NCBI GenBank assembly: GCA_940671915.1
Contig: CALNVZ010001592.1
Span: 133,806-197,805 of the forward strand
Source: Paracentrotus lividus
Lineage: Eukaryota > Echinodermata > Echinoidea > Camarodonta > Echinidae
Direction: 5' to 3'
DNA length: 64,000 nt
Every line of letters starts with the position of its first letter. Position 1 is the stretch's first letter. Positions 1 to 13,100 of the stretch are shown here, in pieces. A program made the position numbers and the translations under genes. Under the pieces are notes generated by a model, which saw nothing but the letters and a program-made list of their open reading frames with translations, did no database searches and was not told the DNA's origin.

Positions 1-3000
1 AATTATAACAAAATTTAGAGGAATGTCAACGAAATACATTTGCAGGTGAAGAGACCACAGGCTGGCACACAATACAAGTAATACATTTCAATGTTTCACT
101 GAGATTTTTTTTTTTCTGCAGACAATTATTGCACACCACAGGGTCATTACATAATACAGTATAATTGTGATTACATGTAAATTTCGAAACATCAGCTCTA
201 ATCACACTAACCTCTACTATAAGAAAAAGAAAACAATGAAGGGTGCCAAGACAAATTTTGAACCTATTATTGGAATTTGTAATATTTTAAAAGTCCACTC
301 CACATATAATGTAATATCGCAGTAATTTTCAAAGTCCAAACTTCAAACAATGCACTTGTGCATTTGATAATCAATACCAATACACAAGATTTATGCATTT
401 TGACATTATCTACCTCAATATGAGAACCATACATGTATCTTTCAATCCTCTTTCATTTTATTGAAAAATGTAGTATTCCAATAATTAGACAAAAAGTGCA
501 TTTGTGCCCTTATGCCAGGTTCACAACATATTTTGTATTTTGAAAAATGCATAATAATTTACCATAATTCAAAGCTTATTTACATGCACTCTTTGGGAGA
601 AAGGTGTCATATGAACAAAATATCCGGATTCTTTCCCTGCTTCTTGTGAATGCATGATGATAACATCACAAAGCCGAATCCAGATTGACAAAATCATTAT
701 TCCCATTTGGACTGACCCTTCGCGACATAAAGTCTGGCAAAGTTTCTTGGATTGACTCAATGATTTATGTTTCACAGCCTTAAAAAAAAAAAAAAATTAA
801 AAAAAAAACAAAACAAAAAACAAAACACAGATTTAATAGCAGACAGAGTGCTCAACAAATTTCAGGGTACATTATGTCCAATTTTCTCATGTTACCTATT
901 CCGCATCAAATTCTGGAAATAGAATCAAAATCCTTTTTTTTTTTTTCTTTTTTTTTTTGCACACAAATTTGTAGGCCTATTGTTTTTGACAAAGTTAATG
1001 TCTTTGTAAACATAAGATGAAATTACATTATATTTTAAGTAGTATAACAGTAATAAAAATAATATAGCAAATGCTGTTGAATAAGCCCCTAAATAATTCC
1101 AGTAGTAAAAAGGATAACTATAACATATTTTGAAATATTGCAGTCAGGATTCAGTATTGATAAATGTAGTTCAACGAAATAAGAAAAGTACAATCATCAA
1201 AAAGGCTGTGATAACATGAATTACATGAAATATACACGTTCATGTGTGAGACTACTGGTATAGTATAAAGGTAAAAAAATAATAACAGTACTTGAATAAT
1301 AGTGATTACAAAGGCATATAAGATTTGGTAGTTGAAGCATAGAAAATATAAAAGTGTTTCTATAAATTTAGATAAAGATACATTTATACAGCTACAGACG
1401 AAAGGTTTATTGTGATTTTGGCAGTATACAATCATAAGTTATGTAAGTGCACTGATTTCAAATTGGTTCTTTAAAGCTGGTGTATAGTTTTAATTGGGAG
1501 AAGGAAAAAATCTAATTTGGATTCACAGCTAGATGATATGAAAGATTGAATCCTTTTATAACTATAAAAGAAAATTATATTCCATGAAATCCTGTTTCAG
1601 TGTCACTCTTTATTTGACAATGTAAGTATAAATCGTGGAAAGTCAGGGACCCGTCACGTTTCACCGTTCATGTGGAAAACCAATGGGGATTCTCTTGTGT
1701 GGGTGATAACACACAGATCTTTACCCTCCGTTAACGCCGTAAACTCTGGCGGGCGGGCAATGCAGCACAGGTCTCAAATAACCGTTACATTATGTTTCTT
1801 TCAAACATTTTCACTGAAATTCACCAGAAATCATGAAAGGAATATCACAAGATCTCTCACACACATCTTTCAGTGCAATGTGGACAATATGAGACTATAT
1901 CTCATCCGCTTTATGCCGATTTCTTTTTTGTTACCAAAACTGTACACCAGGTTTAACCATCGATATAAATTTTTTCTTAGTATTGCTACAAAACAAACCG
2001 GTGCCAACGGAAAAGTTATCTAGGAATGTATAATCATAGGGCAATACTTTTAGTTTGCTCTGTTCTCTTTGTTTTGTAATAGTGTGGAAAAACAAATTAG
2101 TTTTATCACTGGTCTTTAACCCTGCCATTCAGATATACAACAGCCGTTGCACATCAAAACAGTTATCTGATCATTATGTTTCAGATAGTCGAACTGGCAC
2201 CCTGTTATTTGGGGAGGGGGTGATCTATTCATCACCATCCCGCCCCCTCTACTATCACTTAAAAGTGTGTAATCTATGCCACTGCTTAACAATCTGTCAT
2301 GTTGTTGAATTTGAACAGTAATCGGCAGCCATGTTAGGTTAGAATGAATAGTGCTGGTGAATACAGCATAATTTGTGTGTAGAAAAGGCAGAATGATATC
2401 AAAGTACAGGAATAAATAGAATTCTAGTGTAAGTCTAATTGTCATTTTGTTCCGGCGACAGATGTGCCTGCTTTATTTTTTTTAAGGAAAAAGGTTAAAT
2501 AGTGTCTCAAAATTTGGTATTCATTTAGTTTAGCCAAATAAATTCTTAACAAATGCCGCCAGAACCTACATACAGTACAATAGATGCTACACTGGTAAAG
2601 CTGAATAGAATAATATACAAACAAATGTGATAATAGATCTCTGACGAAAGACTTTAAAAATCATTATTCTCTTGCAAAAGCATGCTCTCTGAATTGAACC
2701 AAAATGTACAGATATAAGTCTCGAAACATACACATAATATAAATCTAATAGAACAAGAATTAAAAATGATACAAAGATTTTGAATTAATTTCACCATAAT
2801 TCCCATGTTATCATGCATGTACATGTAGTCTGTGTATCCCCTGTTAAGAAACAGAGTAGCATTAACCCATAGATGCACAAGAAGGTGGAACTGAAACTCT
2901 CTTTGATCCACAAAATGGCACCTAATATATTTTCATTTCATTCTGAACAATCTTTAATAAAATTAAAACAAACCTATACATGTATATGACAGACACTTGT

Positions 3001-6000
3001 TTTCAAACAGCAATGACAAAAATTAATTGGCAATTTGTGCATGAAAAAAAGGAATCATACATTTTCTTTGTAATTGCAAATTTAGAGATTTCAATGATTA
3101 TTTTCATCTAAACTCTCCTAATTCAAGATCCATTTAATGTACGGTATCAGAAATAAATTGTCATTGTCTTGATTTTCCTCTTTCTGCTGATGTTGCATTA
3201 TGCTTTCAAAGATAATGACAAAGCACAGCTATCTGCCTGGAATTTAATTGGTTTTCAAAAATCAGAAAAAATAGTGACAAATTTTAGTGATGTTTTGAAA
3301 AAATCTAGACAACAATTTTGTTATGAATAATTTAAATTCAAATTTTGTGAAGTCACTTGTGAGCTGCTCTCCCGTTTGTTGTGTAATGTAAATTGTACAT
3401 AAAAATGAAGTGAAATATAATTTATACCATTTTGAGGAGCTGTACTGATGTATTTAAGCCTTTACAAAACTACTGTACTGCTAGACTGACTCCCAGCAGA
3501 TACATGACTATGTCAAGATGGTGAGGCAACTGGTAGTAAATTAAGTCATTTTTTACATACAAAAACATTAATACTTGATTACAAAATATCTCCAAATAAT
3601 ATATATATACATTTAGCACTCATTTGGGAAGCAACAACTCTTTACAAGGAAGAAAAAACACCTTGCCTTTCATAACTTTTAAGGAAACATTTTGGATAAA
3701 AATGGGCATTTGCAAAGTATTCATATAATGTAACATGGATGTAGTACATGGTATACATTTTTTTTTTTTTTAATTACTGTACTAGAAAACATGTAATGTA
3801 AGAATCTGGGTACATTGTGACCTATTTGAATGTCAAACAATAATAAATAATTTTGAAGATACATGTAACTAAAAACAAATATTCTTGACCGTCATGTAAG
3901 TTACAATGTATGTATAACTGTGACAAAAATACATAAAGATTCCCTATGTTTCAAACTCAACAATGACACTTCTTTAAACTTTGAAACATGTTTGGGACTG
4001 ATGTCTTTCTGATTGAAAATGTTCTATTATTTTTTACTATGATAGTACTTGTACAAAATCAGATTATAACTTAAATGGATGACAAGATTTTGGTACATTA
4101 AACAAACACCAAATATAATGGTCATATGTGTTTCATTGTACATAATTTGTAATATCTTACAAAATGGAACATTATGTATTGCTTCCCTCGATCTTCTTTT
4201 CAGATATTTTTTTAAATTATAAAGAAAGGAGAAATAAAGAGCACACTCTTCTGTTTCATTTAACTATGTAATGCTTTTAAGGTGATTAAAAATTATAATT
4301 TTTTCACAGCTGAAATCAAAATACTTATGTCAGAAGTGTTCCTTGAATAGCTAAATGTATGTAGCTAAAAATTAATATTCTCTTTATCTATTAATCTATT
4401 AATAAACTCAATACTATTTAAAACTATATATATTTTTCCATACATCAAAGCTTATCAATAATTTTTGTCCATACTTGTAGGAACTCAACAATTTACCTGA
4501 AAAAGTTAACACAACAAATAAACTAATAGGCACATACATGAATGTATATGTACACATAGATGTAAGATTGAAACAAAAACCATTTTATAGGCCAACTACA
4601 TGACATGTTTTATTTCAAAACATGAGTACATTTATGGGCAATAGTCTAGGAATGTCAATATTGGAAAAATACACTATATACAAGCTTATTTGTTCTTTTT
4701 ACAAGTTATTCTATTAAATGCTTGGTATAGTTTTTTCACAATGGAATTGCAAATTTTATTTCAAAATAGAGGAGGATACCATGTAGTACAAGAGACAAAT
4801 ATATATCTATAATACAGTACTGCAAGCAAATTTCAATTACTTCTCAAATATTTATTTTCTTTCTTTAAAAGACTATCTACAGTAGTCTGCTGTAGGCTGT
4901 TCTGTTTATAGTAACCAAACGACTGGCTACTCGTCAAAAGAAAAGGGTTTATAAAAATTTATATCAAATAAATATGAGTTGATTCTCAATACAGACAATA
5001 TCTCACTGAAATTCTGAGGATATTTTTTTAAATTTTTTTTTCATAATCAGAAACAAAATACACCCTGTACATGTACTTGTTTCTATCATAACATGTTCCT
5101 ATCTCGCATTCATCAATACCAAAGGCAGAGAATCCAACCCTACAGAATAATTATAACATTACAAATTAGAACGTGAATAGCACAAATAGTTGAAACAGCT
5201 GAAACAAAATGTCTTGGTCACAAGAGAAAGAAATCTTTTGATTTGAATGCATTCTCAAAATTGAATGACAGAGAAAAAGTTTATTGATCATCATTTCTCT
5301 TGTGAGAAGTCGTTCGGTTTAGCTGTCTCAAATATTTTGGTTATTTGGGTTCTAATTTCTAATTTTCTAATTATTCCATAGGGAAGCAGCAACCATCAGC
5401 CCTTGATGTTGACAAGGTAGATAGGGAGTGTGCGCTTCACAGGCTATCCTTCTCTTCTGCTTTATTAAAAAGTATGTTTTTAACTATTTCTCTTGCAATT
5501 ATATTTATAGTTAACACATTTTTTTTTGTTTCATAAAGCGCTTTTGAATAGTAATACTTGTTATAGAATCAGAGGATGCAGTGAGCTTCCAGATTCCCCA
5601 ACACTATTTATGTCATCTTTCCCTGCTGGAATGATTGGTAAGTTTGGTTTCAAATCGACCCACTGGAACATAATTACAAATATCACAGGATTTCAAGCAA
5701 GCAAATTTTAAATTCATGTAATTTCTGCAGCAAAACCACAACCCAGTTTCAAGCACTATGTACATGTACACAGCAGACCTGACTTCACCCAGGCCAGGCT
5801 GTAAATTCCAACATATTGAGTGTTCTGTCTACATCCTTCCTACATCACAATGGTGCTATCCGATTAGAGGGAGCTGAACTAATCAAATATGATGTCTTCA
5901 AGTCTTGCCCGACGTTGCATTGCTTGGAAAATCTCTCTTATCGCTTACAAGAGAACAAGTAAAACATTGTGATCCAAGTGTGCTGTAAGGTCATTTCTGG

Positions 6001-6600
6001 ACGACATACAATGTACTCAAGGTAGATGATATATATAAGGTAGATGATGACACAATTTTGATCCAATCATGCTTGATATTAGCAGCAAACTATCCTGTAT
6101 CCTTTTTGAGGGTAAAACACACAGATTCTTACACTTTCTCAGGAAAAAAAAGCTCCACATCAGTCTCTAAGGCTGCACCGTCTTGCTATTTTTGTCATCA
6201 CTCCAGGAGAAGATCAACTCTACACTATCTTAAAATCATTTAAATTCATTTTCCTATCTCTTTAGCATTGATCAGCTGTTCCTGGAAGGAGATATTAGAA
6301 AACTTCTCAAGCACCAGAGACATCATGCCTCAACGCTTGATTAGAATGTCCAGGTGTACACCACACATCATCCCTGAATTCAACACAAAGATTGGGTTCT
6401 CCAGCAGTCACAGCTGGCTCTCCTTTACACACACCACCTCCATTTAACATCCTATCCTAGGGATGATACAGCAACAAATCTCCTCTCATTACCTCCAAGA
6501 GACTAGAGATCACGCCTACTCTCCATTCAAAGAAAAGTTTCTCCAAATCAAGGCTCTCCTACACACACTGCCTCTATTTAACATCCTATTTGAGGGACAG
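1..6600. other. Region without recognisable genes downstream of RELCH
   Basis: AT-rich, with many ACATGTA-type words, homopolymers and scattered short ORFs, none with recognisable motifs. It may include RELCH 3'UTR. It holds the MITE at 1471-1956, a diverged fragment of the 11.2 kb hairpin MITE at ~3239-3400, and degenerate repeats at ~6240-6600 that lead into the 170-bp array. Confidence 0.7.
1471..1956. mobile_element. MITE, copy 1 of a ~490 bp family
   Basis: Terminal inverted repeats TTAAAGCTGGTGTATAGTTT on the left and the complement form (ACTGTACACCAGGTTTAA) on the right. A second copy in opposite orientation sits at 41693-42175. Internal matches such as ATGTGGAAAACCAATGGG and the ACACACATCT.. 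AGTGCAATGTGGAC region confirm the family. Confidence 0.8.
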
Positions 6601-6616
6601 TATGGCAACAAATCTC

Positions 6617-6956
6617 TCATTTTTTCCAGGAGAACATGCTGCCCATCATTGTCCTAGACTGGGCCATCTTGGTGGGGTTGGCCAATGCCTTGGTGTCATT
6701 GTGGTTGATGCTGACCATATAGGGTTGGTAGAATGGGTCTGTGCTTATTTAACACCTATCCGAGGGACAATATGGCAACAAATCTCTCATTTTCTCCAGG
6801 AGAACATGCTGCTCATCATTGTCCTAGACTGGGCCATCTTGGTGGGGTTGGCTGATGCCTTGGTGTCATTGTGGTTGATGCTGACCATATAGGGCTGGTA
6901 GAATGGGTCTGTGCTTATTGAACACCTATCCGAGAGACAATACGGCAACAAATCAC
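6617..6956 (-). repeat. Two further tandem copies of the RELCH version-B last exon (170-bp unit)
   Basis: Copies end in TGA at 6787-6789 and 6617-6619 and each retain an open frame from DPFYQPYMVS to the MFSWRK or MFSWKK end, with a few substitutions (ASANP/ALANP, MMSSM/MMGSM). Upstream of each copy the normal acceptor is replaced by ATAAGCACAG, whose phase would not continue the frame from exon 22. They are probably 3'UTR or downstream pseudo-exons. Confidence 0.8.
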
Positions 6957-7104
6957 TCATTTTCTCCAGGAGAACATGCTACCCATCATTGTCCTAGACT
7001 GGGCCATCTTGGTGGGGTTGGCTGATGCCTTGGTGTCATTGTGGTTGATGCTGACCATGTAGGGTTGGTAGAACGGGTCGTTGCTTCTGGGGGACTTGTC
7101 CTTG
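6957..7104 (-). CDS. RELCH: RELCH terminal exon, version B (alternative or duplicated last exon)
   Basis: Acceptor CTCTTCTTTTCATCGACAG (strong pyrimidine tract) is in the same phase as version A. It reads KDKSPRSNDPFYQPYMVSIN, HNDTKASANPTKMAQSRTMM, GSMFSWRK and a TGA at 6957-6959. The end MGSMFSWRK is clearly related to MGNVFSRKK of version A and LANVFQRKK of vertebrates. Inference: a mutually exclusive alternative last exon, or the ancestral one with version A a later copy. Two further copies follow at 170-bp spacing. Confidence 0.72.
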
Positions 7105-10100
7105 CTGTCGATGAAAAGAAGAGGTCCTTGCAAGGTTCATTATGGGGTCAAGGGTTGGGGTCATATTCATATGAAATATCTTTTGAATAGGTGAGTACAT
7201 TAACAGAGAGGGATAAAGTTACTTTCTAATCTGGATAGAATACAATGATACTTAATAAACTAAGCCACATGTAACAACTAAAACAGAATTATCAAACTGT
7301 ACTTTTGTTTCGGATGAACAACAATCAAAGATTGCAGGATAAAACATAAATAAATTGCATAATGATATATATATATATATGTATAGGAAAGATGAATTGC
7401 AAAAGATGCCCATCCCCAATCTGTAAAAGGGTTCTTCATATATCAAAACGTACCCACCAAAACAGAAGAGGGTATTAGACAGAGAGGAAAAAGTGTATCC
7501 AAAACCATGGTATTCCTTTGGATTAAAAAAGAAGTGCACAGTGCCTTGGTGCAGGGGATATACATGTACATATATAAAGAATACAGATAAGCATATAAAA
7601 TAAATATACCAAATTATTTCGCTCGAGGCCCCCATTCACTTCCCCAATCAAACCAATAACAAAGGGAGTTTTTAAAGTGCCAAAATTGTGTCTAATCTAT
7701 GGTTTATGACGTTATATATCATGCTCTCTTTTTTTCTTTTGTTTGTTTGTTTGTGTCCATCTAATTTTTGCTTTATATTTACTAGGGCCATTCACTTGTA
7801 ACACAGAAATTGAAAATTTTCATATACACTTTCACCAAGTTTAATGTTCGTTATCAAGATATAATCTGAAGGCCTCGGACGTTTATTTCTTTGCCATCTA
7901 ATTCTTTCAGGAGAAATCATTTGCCACCTTGGTTCAAGACATACATGTAAGACCTTTATTTCCTTGTCATCTACACATGTATTTCTTGGTTAAAGAAATT
8001 AAATCTGAGGGCCTTAGACCATTATTTCTTTGTCTTTCTTGCAAGAGAAGACATTTAACATCTTGCTTTTAATAAAGATAAGACCTTTATTTCTTTATCA
8101 TTTATTCCTTGGTTTTAAAGAGATAAAATCTGGAGGCCTTGGACCTTTATTTCTTGTGAGAGAAGACATTTCCCATTTGGTAAAAGAAATAAAATGTAGA
8201 GGCCTTGGACCTTTATTTCTTGGTCATTTATTTCTTGGTTAAGAGATAAAATCTGGAGGCCTTGGACCTTTATTTCTTGCGAGAGAAGACATTTCCTGTC
8301 TTGGTAAAAGAAATCAAATGTGGAGGCCTTGGACCTTTATTTTTTGGTCATTTATTTCTTGCAAGAGACAACAATTTATATCTCGCTTTTAGAGATAAGA
8401 CCTTTATTGCTTAATCATTAGTTTTTTGGTAAAAGAGATAAAATCTGGAGGCCTTGGACCTTTATTTCTTGCGAGAGAAGACATTTCCCATCTTGGTTTT
8501 TTGAGCACTCATCTTGCTCGCCATCTTCTTCCTGGCATCCTCTCCCAAGTGAGCTACATGACCTTGGATGTTATGGGCCATGTTGTTGAATGATGACGAT
8601 CTGATAGCAGCACAGGTTGTTTGGTATCGTGGGAATGATAGGGCAAGGGAGGGGGGGGGCGTGCAAGTGGTGTTTGATGTGAGGTTTATACGACCATGAT
8701 GCAAGTTATTAGTCAGTAATAAAGCGCGCATTGATGCATTTTTGTTCATTTTTTATTAATGTCAGAGAGATGGTGGGATGGGAGATAAATAAATAATATG
8801 CATTTGGTATGATATGTATATTTTTTTCAAGAGTGTAAGAAAAAAAATACAAATTTCACCAAATCAATGTTAAAAGCATGGTTATATATGGTGTGAAGAA
8901 TGTATTAGTTTACAGGAGAACATGATAAATCAAAGCCATAAAGAAGATGTGCAAAAAAATAATAATAATAATTAAAAAAAAAAATAAAAAAAAAAGGGAG
9001 GGGGGAAGCAAGACAAAACAAACATGTTATGATAAGAAAGCAATTGTGTGACGAAATATTTTATATGATAAAAATAAAGATTTTCACAAAGAATATTGAC
9101 AGGTAATCCATAGAAAATAGAAAAAAGGTAAAAGAATGGAGACCCAAAAAATGATAAATGCATTAATAGAAAATGCACAAATTAATGAACACAATAAGAT
9201 GAAAATTAAAATTGAAGTACAACAAAAGATATGGAAAGGCAAGAGTGAGAGTGAGAAAGTGTGAAAGAGAGACAAATGAGATGGAGAGAGAGAGAGAGCG
9301 AGAGAGAGAGAGAGAGAGAGGGAGAGAGGAGAAGGAAAAAAGAAAGAAAGAGAGAAAATGGGATGCAAATATTGAAATAATAAGACAGAAAGAATAAACA
9401 ATGAAATAAATAAAAAAAATTGAAGATGAAAATGTCAAAAGAAGGATTATTATGAAAGCATTAAGAAACCGTGTTGAGATTGATACCATACACAACCACC
9501 AGAATAAGAGGGAAGTTGTATCAATATAGTAATGCATGATCCATGCACAGAGCATAAAGGTCATATAGGACGGGATAGAACCGGATGGAACAGGATTGGA
9601 CCGGATAGAACGGGATAGTACGGGACAGGACAGGAAAGGACAAAACAGGACAAGACAAAGGACAAAATCATGAGTGGGTGGGAAATGGTGGGAGGGGTGT
9701 GAGAGAGAAAAGGAAACAAAGAGACAAGAATTAAAGAAGCCAATTAGTGGACTGTCGTAATATCACACACTGTTTATTGATTAATACAATAATTTATTAC
9801 ACAAGACCCAAAGAAGGGTAATTAATAACAATAATAATAATAATAATTAATAATATACAGTACAGCTCCAAAATCTGAACAAAGTTTCCAAAGACTTTTT
9901 GCTGAAATTGCACTTGATGGGTTTTTTACCAGTACTTCCCAAATACATGTAATGTAAAAAAAAACATGCAAAACAAAAAATATCTTAAATGGTACATGTA
10001 ACACGCATTGAACAGAATTTCCCTTGCCCCACAACAGCTGGGCATACATCCCAAATAATGGAATAAGCATGCAGGGAAAAAAATACAAATGTCCATTTTC

Positions 10101-13100
10101 CCACAAAAGCCTTCACCACAATGCAGAAACATGCATGAATTTCACATTTTAAAAATTATTTTTTATAAAGGCAAAAAATATTTGAATAATTATCAACACT
10201 TTCATCTCAAATAAAGAATGTATCACTGTTCCATCTTTTCAAATAAAATTTATACTTCCATGAGATATCTGGGTTAAAAATCATTTTGTCCCGAATTTGA
10301 AAGATTACACATGTAAACAGTACTACTCCTTGTTATAAATTATTCACGTGTTGAAAGAAGAAATCACAGCAATCGATGAAAGTATATTGGTTTCTAATTA
10401 GTCACAAAGTAAAAATACATGTTAGTGTCTTGGCCTCCCTAAATCATTTGTATATTTCCCCATGGATCACTTTGGGCAAATGACTATCCATGAATGAATG
10501 TGTACAACATGAAATAAATGAAGGTAATTAATGGATACAATTATACATTTCCCTCAAATCGCATATACAGGTAGCCAAGGAGCATTTTACAATATGAAAA
10601 GGACACTCTGAAATATGAGATTTTAACCCTAAACCGCCCGAGACCACCCGTCAGCTTACTCACTAAACCGCCCAAAAAATGCCCGTTTTATGCGCGCTAT
10701 AGTCATGATATCATCAAATATATGTGATCAAACATGCCCATACTTGATGTGCATTACCCATTGGAAGTGTGCTGTCCGATTATGCACAAAAATATGTTTT
10801 ACAAGTATTTCTCATTAAAACACCCTGATGCAAACACAGCAAAACCATTTCCGTTAGAGAGTAAGCTGACACTTTTTACGCAGTCTCCAGGTGCTAAAGG
10901 GTTAAAAATAAAAGCTCACCTTTCTTTGCCCTGGATTTTAGTCTCGAAATCTTTGATCATGGATGAGACCACGCCCTGTATAGAAAATAATGTGAGAGAG
11001 AGAAATAGATTGAGAAAGGATGAAGAAAAAGAGACAGACAGAAAGGAAGACAATAAATGAATGAGAAATAGAGAGAGAGAGAGAGAGAGAGAAAGATAAT
11101 AAGTATTCTAATTTCGTGGAATATTCTGGTAGTGTGCGGACTGCTCTGCTGCTTATTAACACGCCTTGGTTTTGGCACACATTTCATGTTGATATTTTTT
11201 GGGGTTTACAAGTGTTAAAGGGGAAGTTCACCCTGGAATTTTATTGGTTTTGAAAATTGCAGAAAAATGAAAGAAAAATAAGAGTGAAAGTTTGAAGAAA
11301 ATCGAGCAAAAATTAGCGAAGTTATGAATATATAAAGTTTCGATTCTGTGACGTCACATGCGAGCAGCTCTCCCATGTGTTGTGTATGGAAATTCCATAA
11401 ATTTGTATTTTTTCATGGTTCTTGATAAAGGAATTGGTCAATTTAATAGAGGCATGTATATGAACATAGTTTCGATGATATACCAACCGCACAGGTGGAA
11501 TAATTAATATTCTTCTGAAAAAAATGACACTTTATGGAATTTCCATACACAACACATGGGAGAGCAGCTCGCACGTGACGTCACATAATCAAAAATTAAA
11601 ATATTCATAACTTCGTTATTTTTTGGTCGATTTTCTTCAAACCTTCACTCTTATTTTTCATTTATTTTTCTGCATTTTTCACAACCAATAAAATACCAGG
11701 GTGAACTTTCCCTTTAAGTTTGTACTTGTCTTGAATTTCTTCGACAAACAAAATTCACAGTAATGAATGCTAATTGAATTGAATTGAAGGTTTTATTATC
11801 ATTTCATCGCAGCCAGTGGCTGAATTTAGAAAGATTTACAGAGTAAAAAAACATAATATATAAACACAAACAATGAAATATGTAATGTAAATCATAACTG
11901 CAACAACAATGGGAGTATACAAATATTTTGAAAAGAAATTTTCAGTAACAAATTAACATGCTAGTAAACTTTGAAAATATAACAATGATTAAACAGATAA
12001 ACAGTGGGAGTATATAAATATTTTAGATAGAAATTTCAAATAACAAATTAATATTCTAGAAAACTTTGAAAATTTAGCAATGATAAAACAATGCTCTCAA
12101 AAATAACAGCTCAAACATACTTGTGTGTAAGAATTCTTAAATCAAGCACTAATCCCTGGATGTGAATCAAGATATGGGAGTCTAGGTAATCAGAAATCAC
12201 TACATTGAGGTACTGTATAAGTGGTTATTTTTCGCGGTGACTTTATTTTCGCGAATTTCGCAAGTCTGTCATCGTGAAAATTTCCACTTCAATACAAGGC
12301 TACATGTATTTATAGTGATAAAGTCGTCATTTATATTGTTGTATTATTGTTGCATTGCTGTTATATTTTAAGTTATATGTATTTTTTTCTTCGTAATGTT
12401 TGTATTCCATGTTGAACCTTTTTGAAATATTTGTATTTTTATCACGGCCCCAATGGAAACCAGTCTTGTAAATGTTTGGAGCTTTTTAACCGTGCATAAT
12501 AAAGATATCAATCAATCAATCAATCAAACCAAAATCGCGAAAATACTGTACGCGAAAATATTGGCCTATACAGTACTATGATGAACCTTAAATGTACCTC
12601 CCTTTCTCACAACCACCCCCCGCCCCCCCCCCCCCCCAAAAAAAAAAAAAAAAACAAACAAAAAAAACAAAAAAACAAAAAACAAAGGTGAAATAAATGT
12701 ATCTACATGTCCAATGTATGACGTACATACATGTACATGGATTTGGGCATGATTGGGATCCCAATTTTTTGTGCAGAATTTGACAGTTTTTAAACAGGGA
12801 ACATTTGGTTTTCAGGGTGATCATTCATTCATATTATGTTTTCATTCAAATGACAGCATTACAGTTGCACAAGCACCAACAAGATTATACATGATTTTCT
12901 TATTATGCAGAGATTTGCAGCAGTGCACTATAAATAAAAACTGGAACATAATGAATGGCATTAAAAAACTCTTTGAAAAAAGAAAAGGAACATCCACTCT
13001 ACTGTATTCAAAAGAAAATGGTGTGACTTATTGCCATTCCTTGTAACGTACTGCACCCATCTAAGAAACGATAAATTTCACATAGTAAATCCAGACATGT

